DNA of 64,000 nt from Bacillus piscicola (GTDB lineage: Bacteria; Bacillota; Bacilli; Bacillales; Marinococcaceae): NCBI RefSeq assembly GCF_022458745.1, contig NZ_JAJJJF010000001.1, forward strand, positions 682,001 to 746,000, read 5' to 3'. The translations under genes were made by a program, and so were the position numbers. The notes under the pieces are model-generated. The model was not told where the DNA came from, did not search any database, and saw only the letters and a program-made list of their open reading frames with translations. This document shows positions 32,065 to 39,828 of the stretch, piece after piece; positions within the stretch are counted from its first letter, which is position 1, and every line of letters starts with the position of its first letter.

Positions 32065-33344
32065 TGTCTATTTTTTTGTTTGTAGTATTTCTAGTGTTGA
32101 TTTTCATTAACGTACCGATATCGATCGCGCTCGGTACGGCCTCCTTACTATTTTTTCTTGTAAGTGGTTCGTTTCCGCTTGAATTAATTCCTCAGCGTAT
32201 GTTTGCTGCACTAGATTCCTTCCCGCTCATGGCTGCTCCTTTTTTTATTTTAGCTGGTAAGCTAATGGAGCACGGAGGTATATCGCAGCGGTTGATTGAC
32301 TTCGCACAAAATCTGGTCGGGCAGATGCGGGGAGGACTTGCGCACGTTGGGATTGTCACGTGTATCTTTTTTGCGGCACTGTCTGGTTCTGGATCAGCGA
32401 CAACAGCGGCCGTCGGCAGTATTCTTATACCGTATATGGTAAAGGAAGGATATGACCGCGCCTTTTCTACGGCCGTACAGGCAGCTGGCGGAACAACCGG
32501 GATTGTTATCCCGCCAAGTGTCCCACTTATTCTTTACGGGGTATCAGCGGGAGTGTCAGTGAGCAGCTTATTTATCGCTGGTATTATTCCCGGAATTTTG
32601 GTGGGGCTTTCGCTTATTTTAGTGAGTTACGTCGTTTCCGTTATAAAAGGATACAAGGGAACACAGGAAAAAATGAATGTTAAAAAGCTGGCACTGTCAT
32701 TTAAAAGTGCTTTTCTTTCTTTGCTCATGCCGGTTATTATACTAGGAGGAATTTACGGAGGTATCTTCACACCGACGGAAGCATCGGTAGTAGCTGTTGT
32801 ATATGGTTTCTTCGTCGGCTTCTTCGTGTATCGGCAGATCAGTTTCGCCGTTTTACGAAAAATTCTCGTCTCTTCCGTTGTAACTACTTCAGTTATTTTA
32901 CTGTTAATTTCGACCGCTTCTTTGTTTGGGATGATTTTAACAAGGCAGCGGATCCCTCAAGCTGTGGCTGAGTCCTTTATGGATAGCCCACTTACGCCAA
33001 TTGTCATTATTTTACTTGTTAACCTCTTTTTGTTGATTGTAGGAACGTTCATGGAAACAATTGCTTCGATTATCATTTTAACACCTATTTTGCTTCCGGT
33101 TGTTACCAGTATTGGAATGGATCCTGTTCATTTTGGAATTGTGATGATTGTGAACCTCTCTATCGGTTTGATCACGCCGCCAGTTGGTATTAACCTGTTT
33201 GTCGGGTCACAAGTCGGAGAAGTAGCGTATGAGAAGTTAGTCAGGGCAATTATGCCATTTTTGTTCATGATGATCGCAGATGTGCTGATTATTACCTTTA
33301 TTCCACAAATCAGCCTGTTCCTTGTCGGTGTTTTTGAATCGTAA
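32064..33344 (+). CDS. dctM: TRAP transporter large permease (DctM family)
   Basis: Main translocation subunit of the TRAP system, 426 residues with about twelve hydrophobic segments. Family landmarks: FINVPISIALG at the N terminus, SGSATTAAVGSILIP, GGTTGIVIPPSVPLILYGV and the C-terminal GLITPPVGINLFVG. These repeated hairpin segments form the elevator transport site. Substrate cannot be read from the sequence. Transport is driven by a sodium or proton gradient rather than ATP. Confidence 0.93.
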   Translation: MSIFLFVVFLVLIFINVPISIALGTASLLFFLVSGSFPLELIPQRMFAALDSFPLMAAPFFILAGKLMEHGGISQRLIDFAQNLVGQMRGGLAHVGIVTCIFFAALSGSGSATTAAVGSILIPYMVKEGYDRAFSTAVQAAGGTTGIVIPPSVPLILYGVSAGVSVSSLFIAGIIPGILVGLSLILVSYVVSVIKGYKGTQEKMNVKKLALSFKSAFLSLLMPVIILGGIYGGIFTPTEASVVAVVYGFFVGFFVYRQISFAVLRKILVSSVVTTSVILLLISTASLFGMILTRQRIPQAVAESFMDSPLTPIVIILLVNLFLLIVGTFMETIASIIILTPILLPVVTSIGMDPVHFGIVMIVNLSIGLITPPVGINLFVGSQVGEVAYEKLVRAIMPFLFMMIADVLIITFIPQISLFLVGVFES

Positions 33345-33350
33345 TGTAAG

Positions 33351-33391
33351 CACCCTCCGGTCTTCGAGTGAAGGCAGGGGGGTGAAATTTT
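33351..33391 (+). terminator. Weak terminator-like hairpin after dctM
   Basis: CACCCTCC (33351-33358) pairs with GGGGGGTG (33377-33384), with an inner CTTC/GAAG helix, followed by AAATTTT. The short T run suggests partial termination. Confidence 0.45.
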
Positions 33392-33447
33392 GAAATGAAA
33401 AGGAATTGCCACCTTTTAAATCGAAATTAAATCAAGGAGAAACTAAT

Positions 33448-33467
33448 TAATTAAAATAGTTTAATTA
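33448..33467. promoter_or_regulatory. AT-rich perfect palindrome upstream of the hydantoinase gene
   Basis: TAATTAAA and TTTAATTA form an 8-base perfect inverted repeat with a 4-base centre, ending 24 bases before the GTG start. It is a candidate operator, though AT-rich palindromes can arise by chance. Confidence 0.35.
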
Positions 33468-33491
33468 TTTTGAAAAAAAGGTGGGATTCTT

Positions 33492-34904
33492 GTGAGTATT
33501 TTGATTAAACATGGGACGATTGTAACAGCGGTTGATGAATTTGTTGGTGATGTGCTCATCGAAGGAGAAAAGATTACAGCAGTTGGGGCCAATTTAGAGG
33601 GGAAGGCCGATAAAATAATCGATGCATCCGGAAAATACATACTGCCGGGTGGGATTGATCAACATGTCCATTATTCTTTTGATTTTAAAGGGGAAAGAGT
33701 GCGTGGGTTTGAAACGTCGAATGCGGCAGTTGCAGGTGGTACGACAACGGTGATCGAATTTGTGAATCAGGAGCAGGGAAAAGGGATTGCGGAGACGATA
33801 GCAAATTATGATCAAAAAGAAGTTGCTCCTTATGCCATGGCTGATTATTCTTTTCACGGCGTAATATGTGACCCGCGTGATGAAGTATTTGCAGAGATCC
33901 CTACTCTTCCTGAGAAAGGAATCTCGACGGTAAAACTGTTTATGGCTTATAAAGGCTTGCCCTTTCATAGCGATGATGAAGCGATTTTTAAGGCGCTCCG
34001 AGCCTCTAAAGAAGCCGGAGTGACGGTTATGGTACATGCTGAGAATGCTGACGTTATTGACGCTTTACAAAAAGATTGTCTGCGGGAAGGGAACACTACT
34101 CCTTATTACCATGCGGTGTCACGGCCGCCGCTCGTGGAGATTGAAGCAACAGAAAGAGCAATTAATTTGGCGAAAATGGCAGATGCACCTATCTACATTG
34201 TTCATGTGACGGCCAAGGAAGTGATGGAGACTGTTAGAGGTGCATACAGCCAAGGTGTACCTGTTTACGGAGAAACATGCACACACTACTTAGTCCTGGA
34301 CAAAGAGGATTTGGCGAGACCGAACTTTGAAGGAGCGAAATATGTCTGTTCCCCTGCCTTACGGACAAAGCAAGATCAAGAAGCACTCTGGGAGGCTGTA
34401 AACAAAGGATGGTTGAATGCGGTCAGCTCCGATCATTGCGGGTTTAACTGGCAAAAGCAAAAGCATATGGGAATCGATGATTTTACTAATATCCCAAACG
34501 GTTCTCCGGGGGTGCAAGACAGATTGAGTGTGATGTGGACCTACGGAGTAAATCAGGGCAAGATTTCGAAACAGCGCCTTGTTGATCTTTTCGCGACGAC
34601 ACCAGCCAAAAATAATGGTTTAAGTGAAAAAGGTCATATTGGAGTTGGCTATGACGCGGACTTAGTGATCTTTGATCCGGATCACCGTGCTGTGATATCC
34701 AACGAGGACAGCCTCCACGGAGTAGACTATAATACCTATGAGGGCATGAAAATGGAAGGGAAAGTAGAGTCCGTCTTTTTACGCGGGAAGCTGATGGTAG
34801 ATAGAGGGAACTTTATTGGTGAAGAAGGAGACGGCAAATTCATTCACTCTAAAGCATATGGGCTTGCTTATGATGCAAAGGAGAAGCGGACAAGTAACGT
34901 GTAA
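33492..34904 (+). CDS. Dihydropyrimidinase / D-hydantoinase
   Basis: Cyclic amidohydrolase of the dihydropyrimidinase group, 470 residues, which opens dihydrouracil or 5-substituted hydantoins to N-carbamoyl amino acids. The binuclear metal site is complete: H58 and H60 in GGIDQHVH, the carboxylated K148 in TVKLFMAYK, H182 in VMVHAEN, H238 in YIVHVT and D314 in SSDHCGFN. GTG start with AAAAAAGGTGGG. With the next gene, an N-carbamoyl-amino-acid hydrolase, it forms a two-step route to a free amino acid, CO2 and ammonia. No dihydropyrimidine dehydrogenase gene is near, so hydantoins or imported dihydropyrimidines are likelier substrates than uracil. Confidence 0.88.
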   Translation: MSILIKHGTIVTAVDEFVGDVLIEGEKITAVGANLEGKADKIIDASGKYILPGGIDQHVHYSFDFKGERVRGFETSNAAVAGGTTTVIEFVNQEQGKGIAETIANYDQKEVAPYAMADYSFHGVICDPRDEVFAEIPTLPEKGISTVKLFMAYKGLPFHSDDEAIFKALRASKEAGVTVMVHAENADVIDALQKDCLREGNTTPYYHAVSRPPLVEIEATERAINLAKMADAPIYIVHVTAKEVMETVRGAYSQGVPVYGETCTHYLVLDKEDLARPNFEGAKYVCSPALRTKQDQEALWEAVNKGWLNAVSSDHCGFNWQKQKHMGIDDFTNIPNGSPGVQDRLSVMWTYGVNQGKISKQRLVDLFATTPAKNNGLSEKGHIGVGYDADLVIFDPDHRAVISNEDSLHGVDYNTYEGMKMEGKVESVFLRGKLMVDRGNFIGEEGDGKFIHSKAYGLAYDAKEKRTSNV

Positions 34905-34931
34905 ACGTAGGGATCTAGGAGGACAAAATGA

Positions 34932-36185
34932 ATGACAAACAAAATATCCAGTATCATAAATGGGACACGACTGTTTGAGCGATTAATGGAATTGGCGAAA
35001 ATAGGAAAAAAAGGCGACACCGGGGTAGAACGTTTGGTTCTGTCAAGCGAAGATGATAAAGCGCAAGAACTTGTTACCTCTTGGATGGAAGAGGCAGGGA
35101 TGTCCGTGAGAGTCGATCATTTTGGGAATCTGATTGGCCGTAAAGAGGGTCGCGATAAAAATCTTCCCACAGTCATGATCGGCTCTCACATTGACACTGT
35201 ACCAAATGGAGGTCGGTTTGATGGTACGATCGGTGTCCTTGGTGGCATCGAAGTAGTACAAACGTTAAAAGAAGCAAATGTTGTTCATGACAACCCCATT
35301 GAAGTCGTCGCCTTTTGTGATGAAGAAGGGACTCGTTTTGCAGATGGATTTTTTGGAAGCAGAGGCATGATTGGGCACGTGGAGTCGAAAGATCTGGAAG
35401 CGAAGGATGAGAATGGCCTTTCCAGAGAAGAGGCATTAGCTTCATTTAGAGAAGGCATAGACGTCCAGCGCCGGGACGAGTCAATACGAAAGCCAGATGA
35501 CGTCAAACTTTTCCTAGAAATGCATATCGAACAAGGGCCTTTTTTAGAAAAAAGGGATTTGCCAGTTGGAATAGTCGAAGGTATTGCAGGACCGGTGTGG
35601 GGGAAAGTGCAGAAAATCGGGGAAGCGGGACATGCGGGTACCGTGCCAATGAATATGCGGCGTGATCCCTTAGCCGGAGCAGCTGAAGTCATAGCAAGCA
35701 TTGAAGCCATTTGCAAACAAGATACAACGGGTACGCTCGTAGGAACAGTTGGTAAGATTGAAGCACATCCAGGAGGAAGAAACGTTATTCCCGACTCTGT
35801 TGAATTTTCATTGGATTTACGAGACGTAGATTTACAAAAAAGGGAAAATGCCCTCAACCGAATAGAGGAAAGCATAGCATCCATTTGTAAAGACAGAGGT
35901 CTTACAGGAATACTGGAGAGGACACTTTCGATTGATCCGGTGCTATGTTCTGGGCAAATCATTGAATCATTGCAGGAGGGAAGCTCAAGTTTAGGATTGG
36001 AAGCCCCTCTTATGATCAGCGGGGCAGGACATGATGCTATGTTTATGGAGAAGATAACCAGGATGGGGATGGTCTTTGTTCGCTGCAAAAATGGCATCAG
36101 TCATAACCCTGCTGAGTGGGCAGAGAAGGAAGACATTGTAGCCGGGACGGCACTCCTGTATGAAGTCATACGAAGGAATATCTAA
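34932..36185 (+). CDS. M20-family N-carbamoyl-amino-acid hydrolase / allantoate amidohydrolase-like
   Basis: Zinc-dependent amidase, 417 residues, in the group containing N-carbamoyl-L-amino-acid hydrolase, beta-ureidopropionase and allantoate amidohydrolase. Metal and catalytic motifs: H86 in GSHIDTV, D97 in NGGRFDGTIGV, E131-E132 in FCDEEGTRF, H190s in LEMHIEQGP and the C-terminal SGAGHDAM and SHNPAEW. It should cleave the ureido product of the preceding enzyme. An ATG at 34928 opens only a short frame; ATG 34932 after AGGAGG is correct. Exact substrate (beta-ureidopropionate, carbamoyl-amino acid or allantoate) cannot be told from sequence alone. Confidence 0.87.
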   Translation: MTNKISSIINGTRLFERLMELAKIGKKGDTGVERLVLSSEDDKAQELVTSWMEEAGMSVRVDHFGNLIGRKEGRDKNLPTVMIGSHIDTVPNGGRFDGTIGVLGGIEVVQTLKEANVVHDNPIEVVAFCDEEGTRFADGFFGSRGMIGHVESKDLEAKDENGLSREEALASFREGIDVQRRDESIRKPDDVKLFLEMHIEQGPFLEKRDLPVGIVEGIAGPVWGKVQKIGEAGHAGTVPMNMRRDPLAGAAEVIASIEAICKQDTTGTLVGTVGKIEAHPGGRNVIPDSVEFSLDLRDVDLQKRENALNRIEESIASICKDRGLTGILERTLSIDPVLCSGQIIESLQEGSSSLGLEAPLMISGAGHDAMFMEKITRMGMVFVRCKNGISHNPAEWAEKEDIVAGTALLYEVIRRNI

Positions 36186-36191
36186 AAGCGA

Positions 36192-36220
36192 GGGTGAACA
36201 TCATGGTGTTCACCCTTTTT
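36192..36220. terminator. Terminator after the amidohydrolase gene
   Basis: GGGTGAACA (36192-36200) pairs with TGTTCACCC (36207-36215), followed by five T residues. It also closes the convergent small gene. Confidence 0.85.
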
Positions 36221-36225
36221 ACTAT

Positions 36226-36360
36226 TTACTTTCGCGTTTTCACGTCTTTATAATCGCTATCCGCTTTTTTGAATTCATGTGGATAGATGACTTCCTGTGC
36301 CGAGCTCAATCCATTATTTTTATCCGTGATTTGTTTGTGGGGTGCTTTTTCTTCAGCCAT
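36226..36360 (-). CDS. YfhE-like small protein
   Basis: A 44-residue gene, read by translating the minus strand by hand. The ribosome binding site GAAAGGTGATC lies six bases before the ATG. The central stretch LSSAQEVIYPHEFKKAD resembles the small YfhE-like proteins of Bacillus (pattern L-S-x-T/A-Q-E-V-x-Y-x-x-E-F-K-x-A-D), as far as I recall that family. Function unknown; the protein is hydrophilic and probably cytosolic. A sigma-B-like promoter lies 65 bases upstream. It is convergent with the hydantoin gene pair and divergent from the YteA-like gene. Confidence 0.72.
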   Translation of the reverse strand: MAEEKAPHKQITDKNNGLSSAQEVIYPHEFKKADSDYKDVKTRK

Positions 36361-36424
36361 TTCGGATCACCTTTCTTTCCATTAATTTTAATTCGGTAAC
36401 TGTAAAGGCGGGTTCTTTTGTATA

Positions 36425-36450
36425 TTTCCCAGCGAACGTTTTTATTAAAC
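36425..36450 (-). promoter_or_regulatory. Sigma-B-like promoter of the YfhE-like gene
   Basis: On the minus strand, GTTTAA (plus 36445-36450), a 14-base spacer and GGGAAA (plus 36425-36430) fit the general-stress consensus GTTTAA-N12-15-GGGWAT with one mismatch. The predicted leader is about 57 bases. Confidence 0.5.
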
Positions 36451-36541
36451 AGGGAGAATGATATGTTTATCATGTACTTTTTTTGTCTATTAGCAACTAT
36501 AAAAGGGGTGTGGGAACTTTTTTAAAAAAGGAGTTATCACA

Positions 36542-37240
36542 GTGTTAACCAAATTTCAGCTTGATAAGCAAAAAGAACGGTTGTTAAAAATGAAAATAGA
36601 GTATGAACAGCTATTGCACGGAAAGAGGAATGTTACGGAGAATGACCGTAGAGAGGAAGGGACAGGAGAGTTGTCGAAGTATGACAATCACCCCGGTGAT
36701 GAAGCAACCGAGTTGTTTGAACGGGAAAAAGAAGTAACGTTAAACAATCAGCGCAGGGAAAAGCTCGAAGATATTAACCAAGCGTTGCAAGCAATTGAAG
36801 AGGGTAATTACGGAATATGTGAAATTGGCGGGGAGGAAATATCACTGGAGCGCCTCGAAGCAATGCCGGAAACGAAAAGATGTATCAAACATGCTTCTGT
36901 TGACATGCAGGTGGATAGGCGGGCGCCTGAGGAAAGCGTAACAAATCCGGCGATCAAGGAAGTGAATAAAAAAGAAGAAGTAGTATTTGACAGGGAAGAT
37001 GCATGGAACGTAGTTAGTGAGCATGGTACGTCTCAAACTCCTGCAGACAACCCAGCTTCAAATAAAGGGTATGAGGGAGAAGGAGAATCATCTGAAGACT
37101 ACGGAAAAGTAGATGACGTGGAGGATAAACCAACTGCAAATTTAGAAGGGGAGAAAACAGGCATCACATCTGATCAAAAAGAACATAGTGACAGTAGTAG
37201 AAATTCGTATAGAGAGGATAAAAACGTTAAGCGGGGATAA
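36542..37240 (+). CDS. TraR/DksA-type YteA-like protein
   Basis: A 232-residue protein with the coiled-coil plus zinc-finger-like layout of the TraR/DksA family, closest in appearance to B. subtilis YteA. The N-terminal coiled coil runs from residue 1 to about 85 (DKQKERLLKMKIEYEQLL, EKEVTLNNQRREKLEDIN). Then YGICEIGGEEISLERLEAMP and RCIKHA occupy the zinc-finger position, but only two cysteines remain, so a C4 zinc site is unlikely. The C-terminal 110 residues are acidic and low in complexity. GTG start with AAAAAGGAG. Family members in Bacillus are linked to stress or sporulation; no exact role is known. Confidence 0.75.
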   Translation: MLTKFQLDKQKERLLKMKIEYEQLLHGKRNVTENDRREEGTGELSKYDNHPGDEATELFEREKEVTLNNQRREKLEDINQALQAIEEGNYGICEIGGEEISLERLEAMPETKRCIKHASVDMQVDRRAPEESVTNPAIKEVNKKEEVVFDREDAWNVVSEHGTSQTPADNPASNKGYEGEGESSEDYGKVDDVEDKPTANLEGEKTGITSDQKEHSDSSRNSYREDKNVKRG

Positions 37241-37259
37241 AATCCTGCTTAACGTTTTG
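37222..37259 (+). terminator. Terminator overlapping the end of the YteA-like gene
   Basis: ACGTTAAGC (37224-37232) pairs with GCTTAACGT (37247-37255), followed by TTTT. The 5' arm lies within the coding sequence. Confidence 0.8.
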
Positions 37260-37342
37260 TTGCATAGATACTCATTGTAAGGAACTTTTGCCGGGGTGTG
37301 CTAAAATATAAGTGGATAAAAGAGATGAGAGGGGGTTTTTTT

Positions 37343-37690
37343 TTGGCTTGGCTGTATGTACTTGCGGCAGCGATTGTCGAAGTGTTCTGGGTTATTGGTT
37401 TGAAACATGCAGACTCTTTATTAGAATGGACTGGAACCGTGTTAGCTATTGTTGTTAGCTTTTTTTGTATTATTAGGGCATGTGAAAAGTTGCCATCCGG
37501 GACGGTTTATGCGGTGTTCACGGGTTCAGGGGCAGCGGCGATCGTTCTACTTGATTTTTTTATGTTTGGAGCTGATTTTTCAGTTGGAAAACTCCTCTTT
37601 ATTGGCTTAATCATTGTAGGGGTAATTGGAATTAAAATAACGACCGATGATCAAGAAGAAGTGGCGCACGAACAAGGAGGGGAATCATAA
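37343..37690 (+). CDS. SMR-family exporter subunit, YkkC-like
   Basis: Small multidrug-resistance family membrane protein of 115 residues with four helices. The membrane-embedded glutamate lies in AAAIVEVFWVIGLKHADS (helix 1), and GTVYAVFTGSGAAA is the conserved helix-3 segment; both resemble B. subtilis YkkC. The best start is TTG 37343, supported by GAGAGGGGG and by the usual SMR N terminus, rather than the GTG at 37298, which lies in a promoter-like TGTGCTAAAAT. It overlaps the second subunit by one base. Paired SMR proteins act as heterodimers; the YkkCD type exports guanidinium in several bacteria. Confidence 0.82.
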   Translation: MAWLYVLAAAIVEVFWVIGLKHADSLLEWTGTVLAIVVSFFCIIRACEKLPSGTVYAVFTGSGAAAIVLLDFFMFGADFSVGKLLFIGLIIVGVIGIKITTDDQEEVAHEQGGES

Positions 37691-38004
37691 TGGGGTGGTT
37701 ATTTCTAGTTATTGCCAGTTTCGGGGAAATTTTTGGAGTAATGAGTATCAATCTTTACATACAAAAGAAAACAATCACACGCCTGCTCTTGATGGTTCTG
37801 ACGTTTACGGGCGGATTTTGGTTTTTATCGCTTGCTATGGAAGATATACCGATGGGAACCGCTTATGCCGTGTGGACAGGTCTGGGAGCTGCCGGAGCGG
37901 TATTAATGGGGATTATTTTCTTTAAAGAGTCGGCTGGTTGGAAGAGGATTGTTTTTTTAACATGCATTATAGCTGGCGCGGCTGGACTGCGCGTTATTGA
38001 ATAA
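37690..38004 (+). CDS. SMR-family exporter subunit, YkkD-like
   Basis: Second SMR subunit, 104 residues and four helices, with the essential glutamate in IASFGEIFGVMS and the helix-3 motif MGTAYAVWTGLGAAGAV typical of YkkD. AAGGAGGGG precedes the ATG, which shares its first base with the YkkC-like stop codon. It should form an antiparallel heterodimer with its partner and export a cationic compound using the proton gradient. No guanidine-I riboswitch was found upstream. Confidence 0.84.
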   Translation: MGWLFLVIASFGEIFGVMSINLYIQKKTITRLLLMVLTFTGGFWFLSLAMEDIPMGTAYAVWTGLGAAGAVLMGIIFFKESAGWKRIVFLTCIIAGAAGLRVIE

Positions 38005-38014
38005 ATAGAAACGG

Positions 38015-38055
38015 ACTGCGCCCCGCCGAAGGGCATTCGATTAGCGGCGCGCAGT
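38015..38055. terminator. Hairpin between convergent SMR and ATPase genes
   Basis: ACTGCGC (38015-38021) pairs with GCGCAGT (38049-38055), with an inner CCGC/GCGG helix. T tracts are poor on both strands, so it is a weak terminator at best. Confidence 0.45.
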
Positions 38056-38067
38056 AGTGATTGACGA

Positions 38068-39159
38068 CTAAGACGGAGGCAGATCTTTTTCAATAGTGGA
38101 TTCCAATTGGGTTGCAAGGCGATCAATCTCGTCGGCATGTGCGGCTTTGTTATAGATGTTTTCTAAACGGTCACGGTAGCGTTTTGCTTCTTTTAAGTAA
38201 CCTGTTCCCTTTTTCATATAGGATTTGTAGCTGTTGAATAGAGTTGCAATTTGTTCCTCGAATTTTTCATCAGTGCCAGGCATGACTGTTTTTTCATAAA
38301 GATCGATGACTTCATCACCTTCTCGGTCCGGAAAATATTCATGAGGATCGGTACTGTCAAATATGCATAGTGATAATTCCCGAATAATGACCATATCGAT
38401 GCTTTCCGGATCGAAACCGCAATGATATACTTCCATACTTAACCCTAGCTCCTCGGCTTCTTTAATCATTCGTTTCAGAAAAGTTGATTTACCCGTTCCG
38501 GCACGCCCTTTAATGAAATATCGCTTCTCAAGGCCTTCGGTAAGGTTAGGGATATAATCAACTGCGCCTTTGGGAGTAGACCCGCCAAGGAAGCGATGTT
38601 TAAAAGAGGCTGATTTTCCGTTTGGCTTGACATCCTCAAATAGTTGTTCAGCGAGCTCAGTAGCGGCCTGATCAGCCTTTGCAAAGTCCATATTATTAAT
38701 ATAAATGACTTCTAAGTCATCATGGACTCGCAGTCCCGTCTCAAAAGATTGGTGAGACGCTAGTAGTGATTTTTTTAGCTTTTCCTCATAACGGTCGAGC
38801 AATCTTTGCTTCCTCGTTACTTTTTCACTGTTTAAAACGGTGTCAGTATCGATTGTCTCTACCTTAGCCCGTTCCGGTTTAAAAACATGAGCAGGGCCGC
38901 TATAAAAGCCCGTTTTCAATTTAGGGACGATGATCCCGTCTACTGCATCCAAGTCTGCTGACGTATGGATCAGTTCAATATCGAGACCATGATCGGTACA
39001 TGTTTTGGCTACTTGTAACAAGAGTTGTGTTTTTATAGAAGCGGAGCGTCCCTTTAACACAAAAATACGTTCCAGCCCTTGAAAGTTGGAAGCGTAAAGG
39101 GAATAGAAACCCTTGGCTGTATGATTTCCGGCAAAATAATGATGAATGTTCCCAGACAT
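38068..39159 (-). CDS. Tandem P-loop NTPase with a degenerate first domain
   Basis: A 363-residue cytosolic protein made of two similar halves. Each half begins with a beta strand and P-loop: residues 32-45 (IFVLKGRSASIKT) and 213-226 (YFIKGRAGTGKST). Only the second keeps a full Walker A; in the first the GK glycine is lost. Each half also has a downstream strand with acidic residues (GIIVPKLKTGFY; MVIIRELSLCIFD). This layout matches a conserved but uncharacterised Firmicutes ATPase family whose function I do not know. The start is supported by AAGGAGTG. It reads leftward, convergent with the SMR pair. Confidence 0.72.
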   Translation of the reverse strand: MSGNIHHYFAGNHTAKGFYSLYASNFQGLERIFVLKGRSASIKTQLLLQVAKTCTDHGLDIELIHTSADLDAVDGIIVPKLKTGFYSGPAHVFKPERAKVETIDTDTVLNSEKVTRKQRLLDRYEEKLKKSLLASHQSFETGLRVHDDLEVIYINNMDFAKADQAATELAEQLFEDVKPNGKSASFKHRFLGGSTPKGAVDYIPNLTEGLEKRYFIKGRAGTGKSTFLKRMIKEAEELGLSMEVYHCGFDPESIDMVIIRELSLCIFDSTDPHEYFPDREGDEVIDLYEKTVMPGTDEKFEEQIATLFNSYKSYMKKGTGYLKEAKRYRDRLENIYNKAAHADEIDRLATQLESTIEKDLPPS

Positions 39160-39292
39160 ATCGACACTCCTTTATTATACTTAACATTACTAGCTACCAG
39201 AGTTTTACTAATACACTATATGCACGGAAAAAGGAGAGGGTGTCTGCCTATTTATCAAAAAATTAAAACGCGCTTATTTGGGGGAGGAATCT

Positions 39293-39754
39293 GTGGTAAA
39301 TCTTTTTTCAGCTTTTCTTATTATTCACATTACAGCCGGGAGCATTTGTTTATTTACTGGTGCGATAGCGGCTGGAGCCAGTAAACGAAGGGGTATACAC
39401 ACGATAGCAGGGGAGGTATATCACGGGGGATACGTCGTTGTATGTATTACTTCCGTTGCAATGGCATTCCTTAATTGGTCCGAGAGTGCTTATCTTTTCT
39501 ATATTGCTTTGTTTTCCTACGGGCTGGCTTTGTTGGGGAATGTGGCTCAAAAAAAGAAGTGGAGAAATCATGTCAAGCTACATATCGGAGGTATGCTGGG
39601 GTCTTATATTGGCATTATTACTGCTGTTTTAGTTGTTAATGCAGCAAAGCTTCCTATTTTGGCAGATCTGCCGGTATTGCTTCTTTGGTTTCTACCCACT
39701 ATTATCGGGACTCCTTTTATCGTGATCACAGGCAACCGCTATGTCAGCCGCTGA
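39293..39754 (+). CDS. DUF2306-like small membrane protein
   Basis: Membrane protein of 153 residues with about five helices. The pattern HITAGSICLFTGAIAAGASKRRGIH followed in separate helices by GGYVVVCITSVAMAF and KLHIGGMLGSYIGIITAVLV, with histidines inside or at the ends of helices, resembles the DUF2306 family of predicted membrane proteins. Function unknown. Two starts compete: TTG 39278 and GTG 39293. GGGGGAGG at 39280-39287 favours GTG 39293. It is divergent from the tandem P-loop gene. Confidence 0.68.
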   Translation: MVNLFSAFLIIHITAGSICLFTGAIAAGASKRRGIHTIAGEVYHGGYVVVCITSVAMAFLNWSESAYLFYIALFSYGLALLGNVAQKKKWRNHVKLHIGGMLGSYIGIITAVLVVNAAKLPILADLPVLLLWFLPTIIGTPFIVITGNRYVSR

Positions 39755-39828
39755 TAAGGTCATTTGCTTCCACAATGATCAAAAAAATTGATATACTCTC
39801 AATAGAATGAAAAAAGGAGTGAGCAAAG

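Noticed and set aside
35285-36097. 270-residue minus-strand frame opposite the M20 amidohydrolase
   Set aside because: Shadow of a gene with all catalytic motifs in place; no ribosome binding site.
36160-36399. 79-residue plus-strand frame after the amidohydrolase gene
   Set aside because: Overlaps a terminator and runs opposite to the better-supported YfhE-like gene.
37241-37342. Guanidine-I riboswitch before the SMR pair
   Set aside because: The gap is short and is mostly the upstream terminator; no matching conserved motifs.
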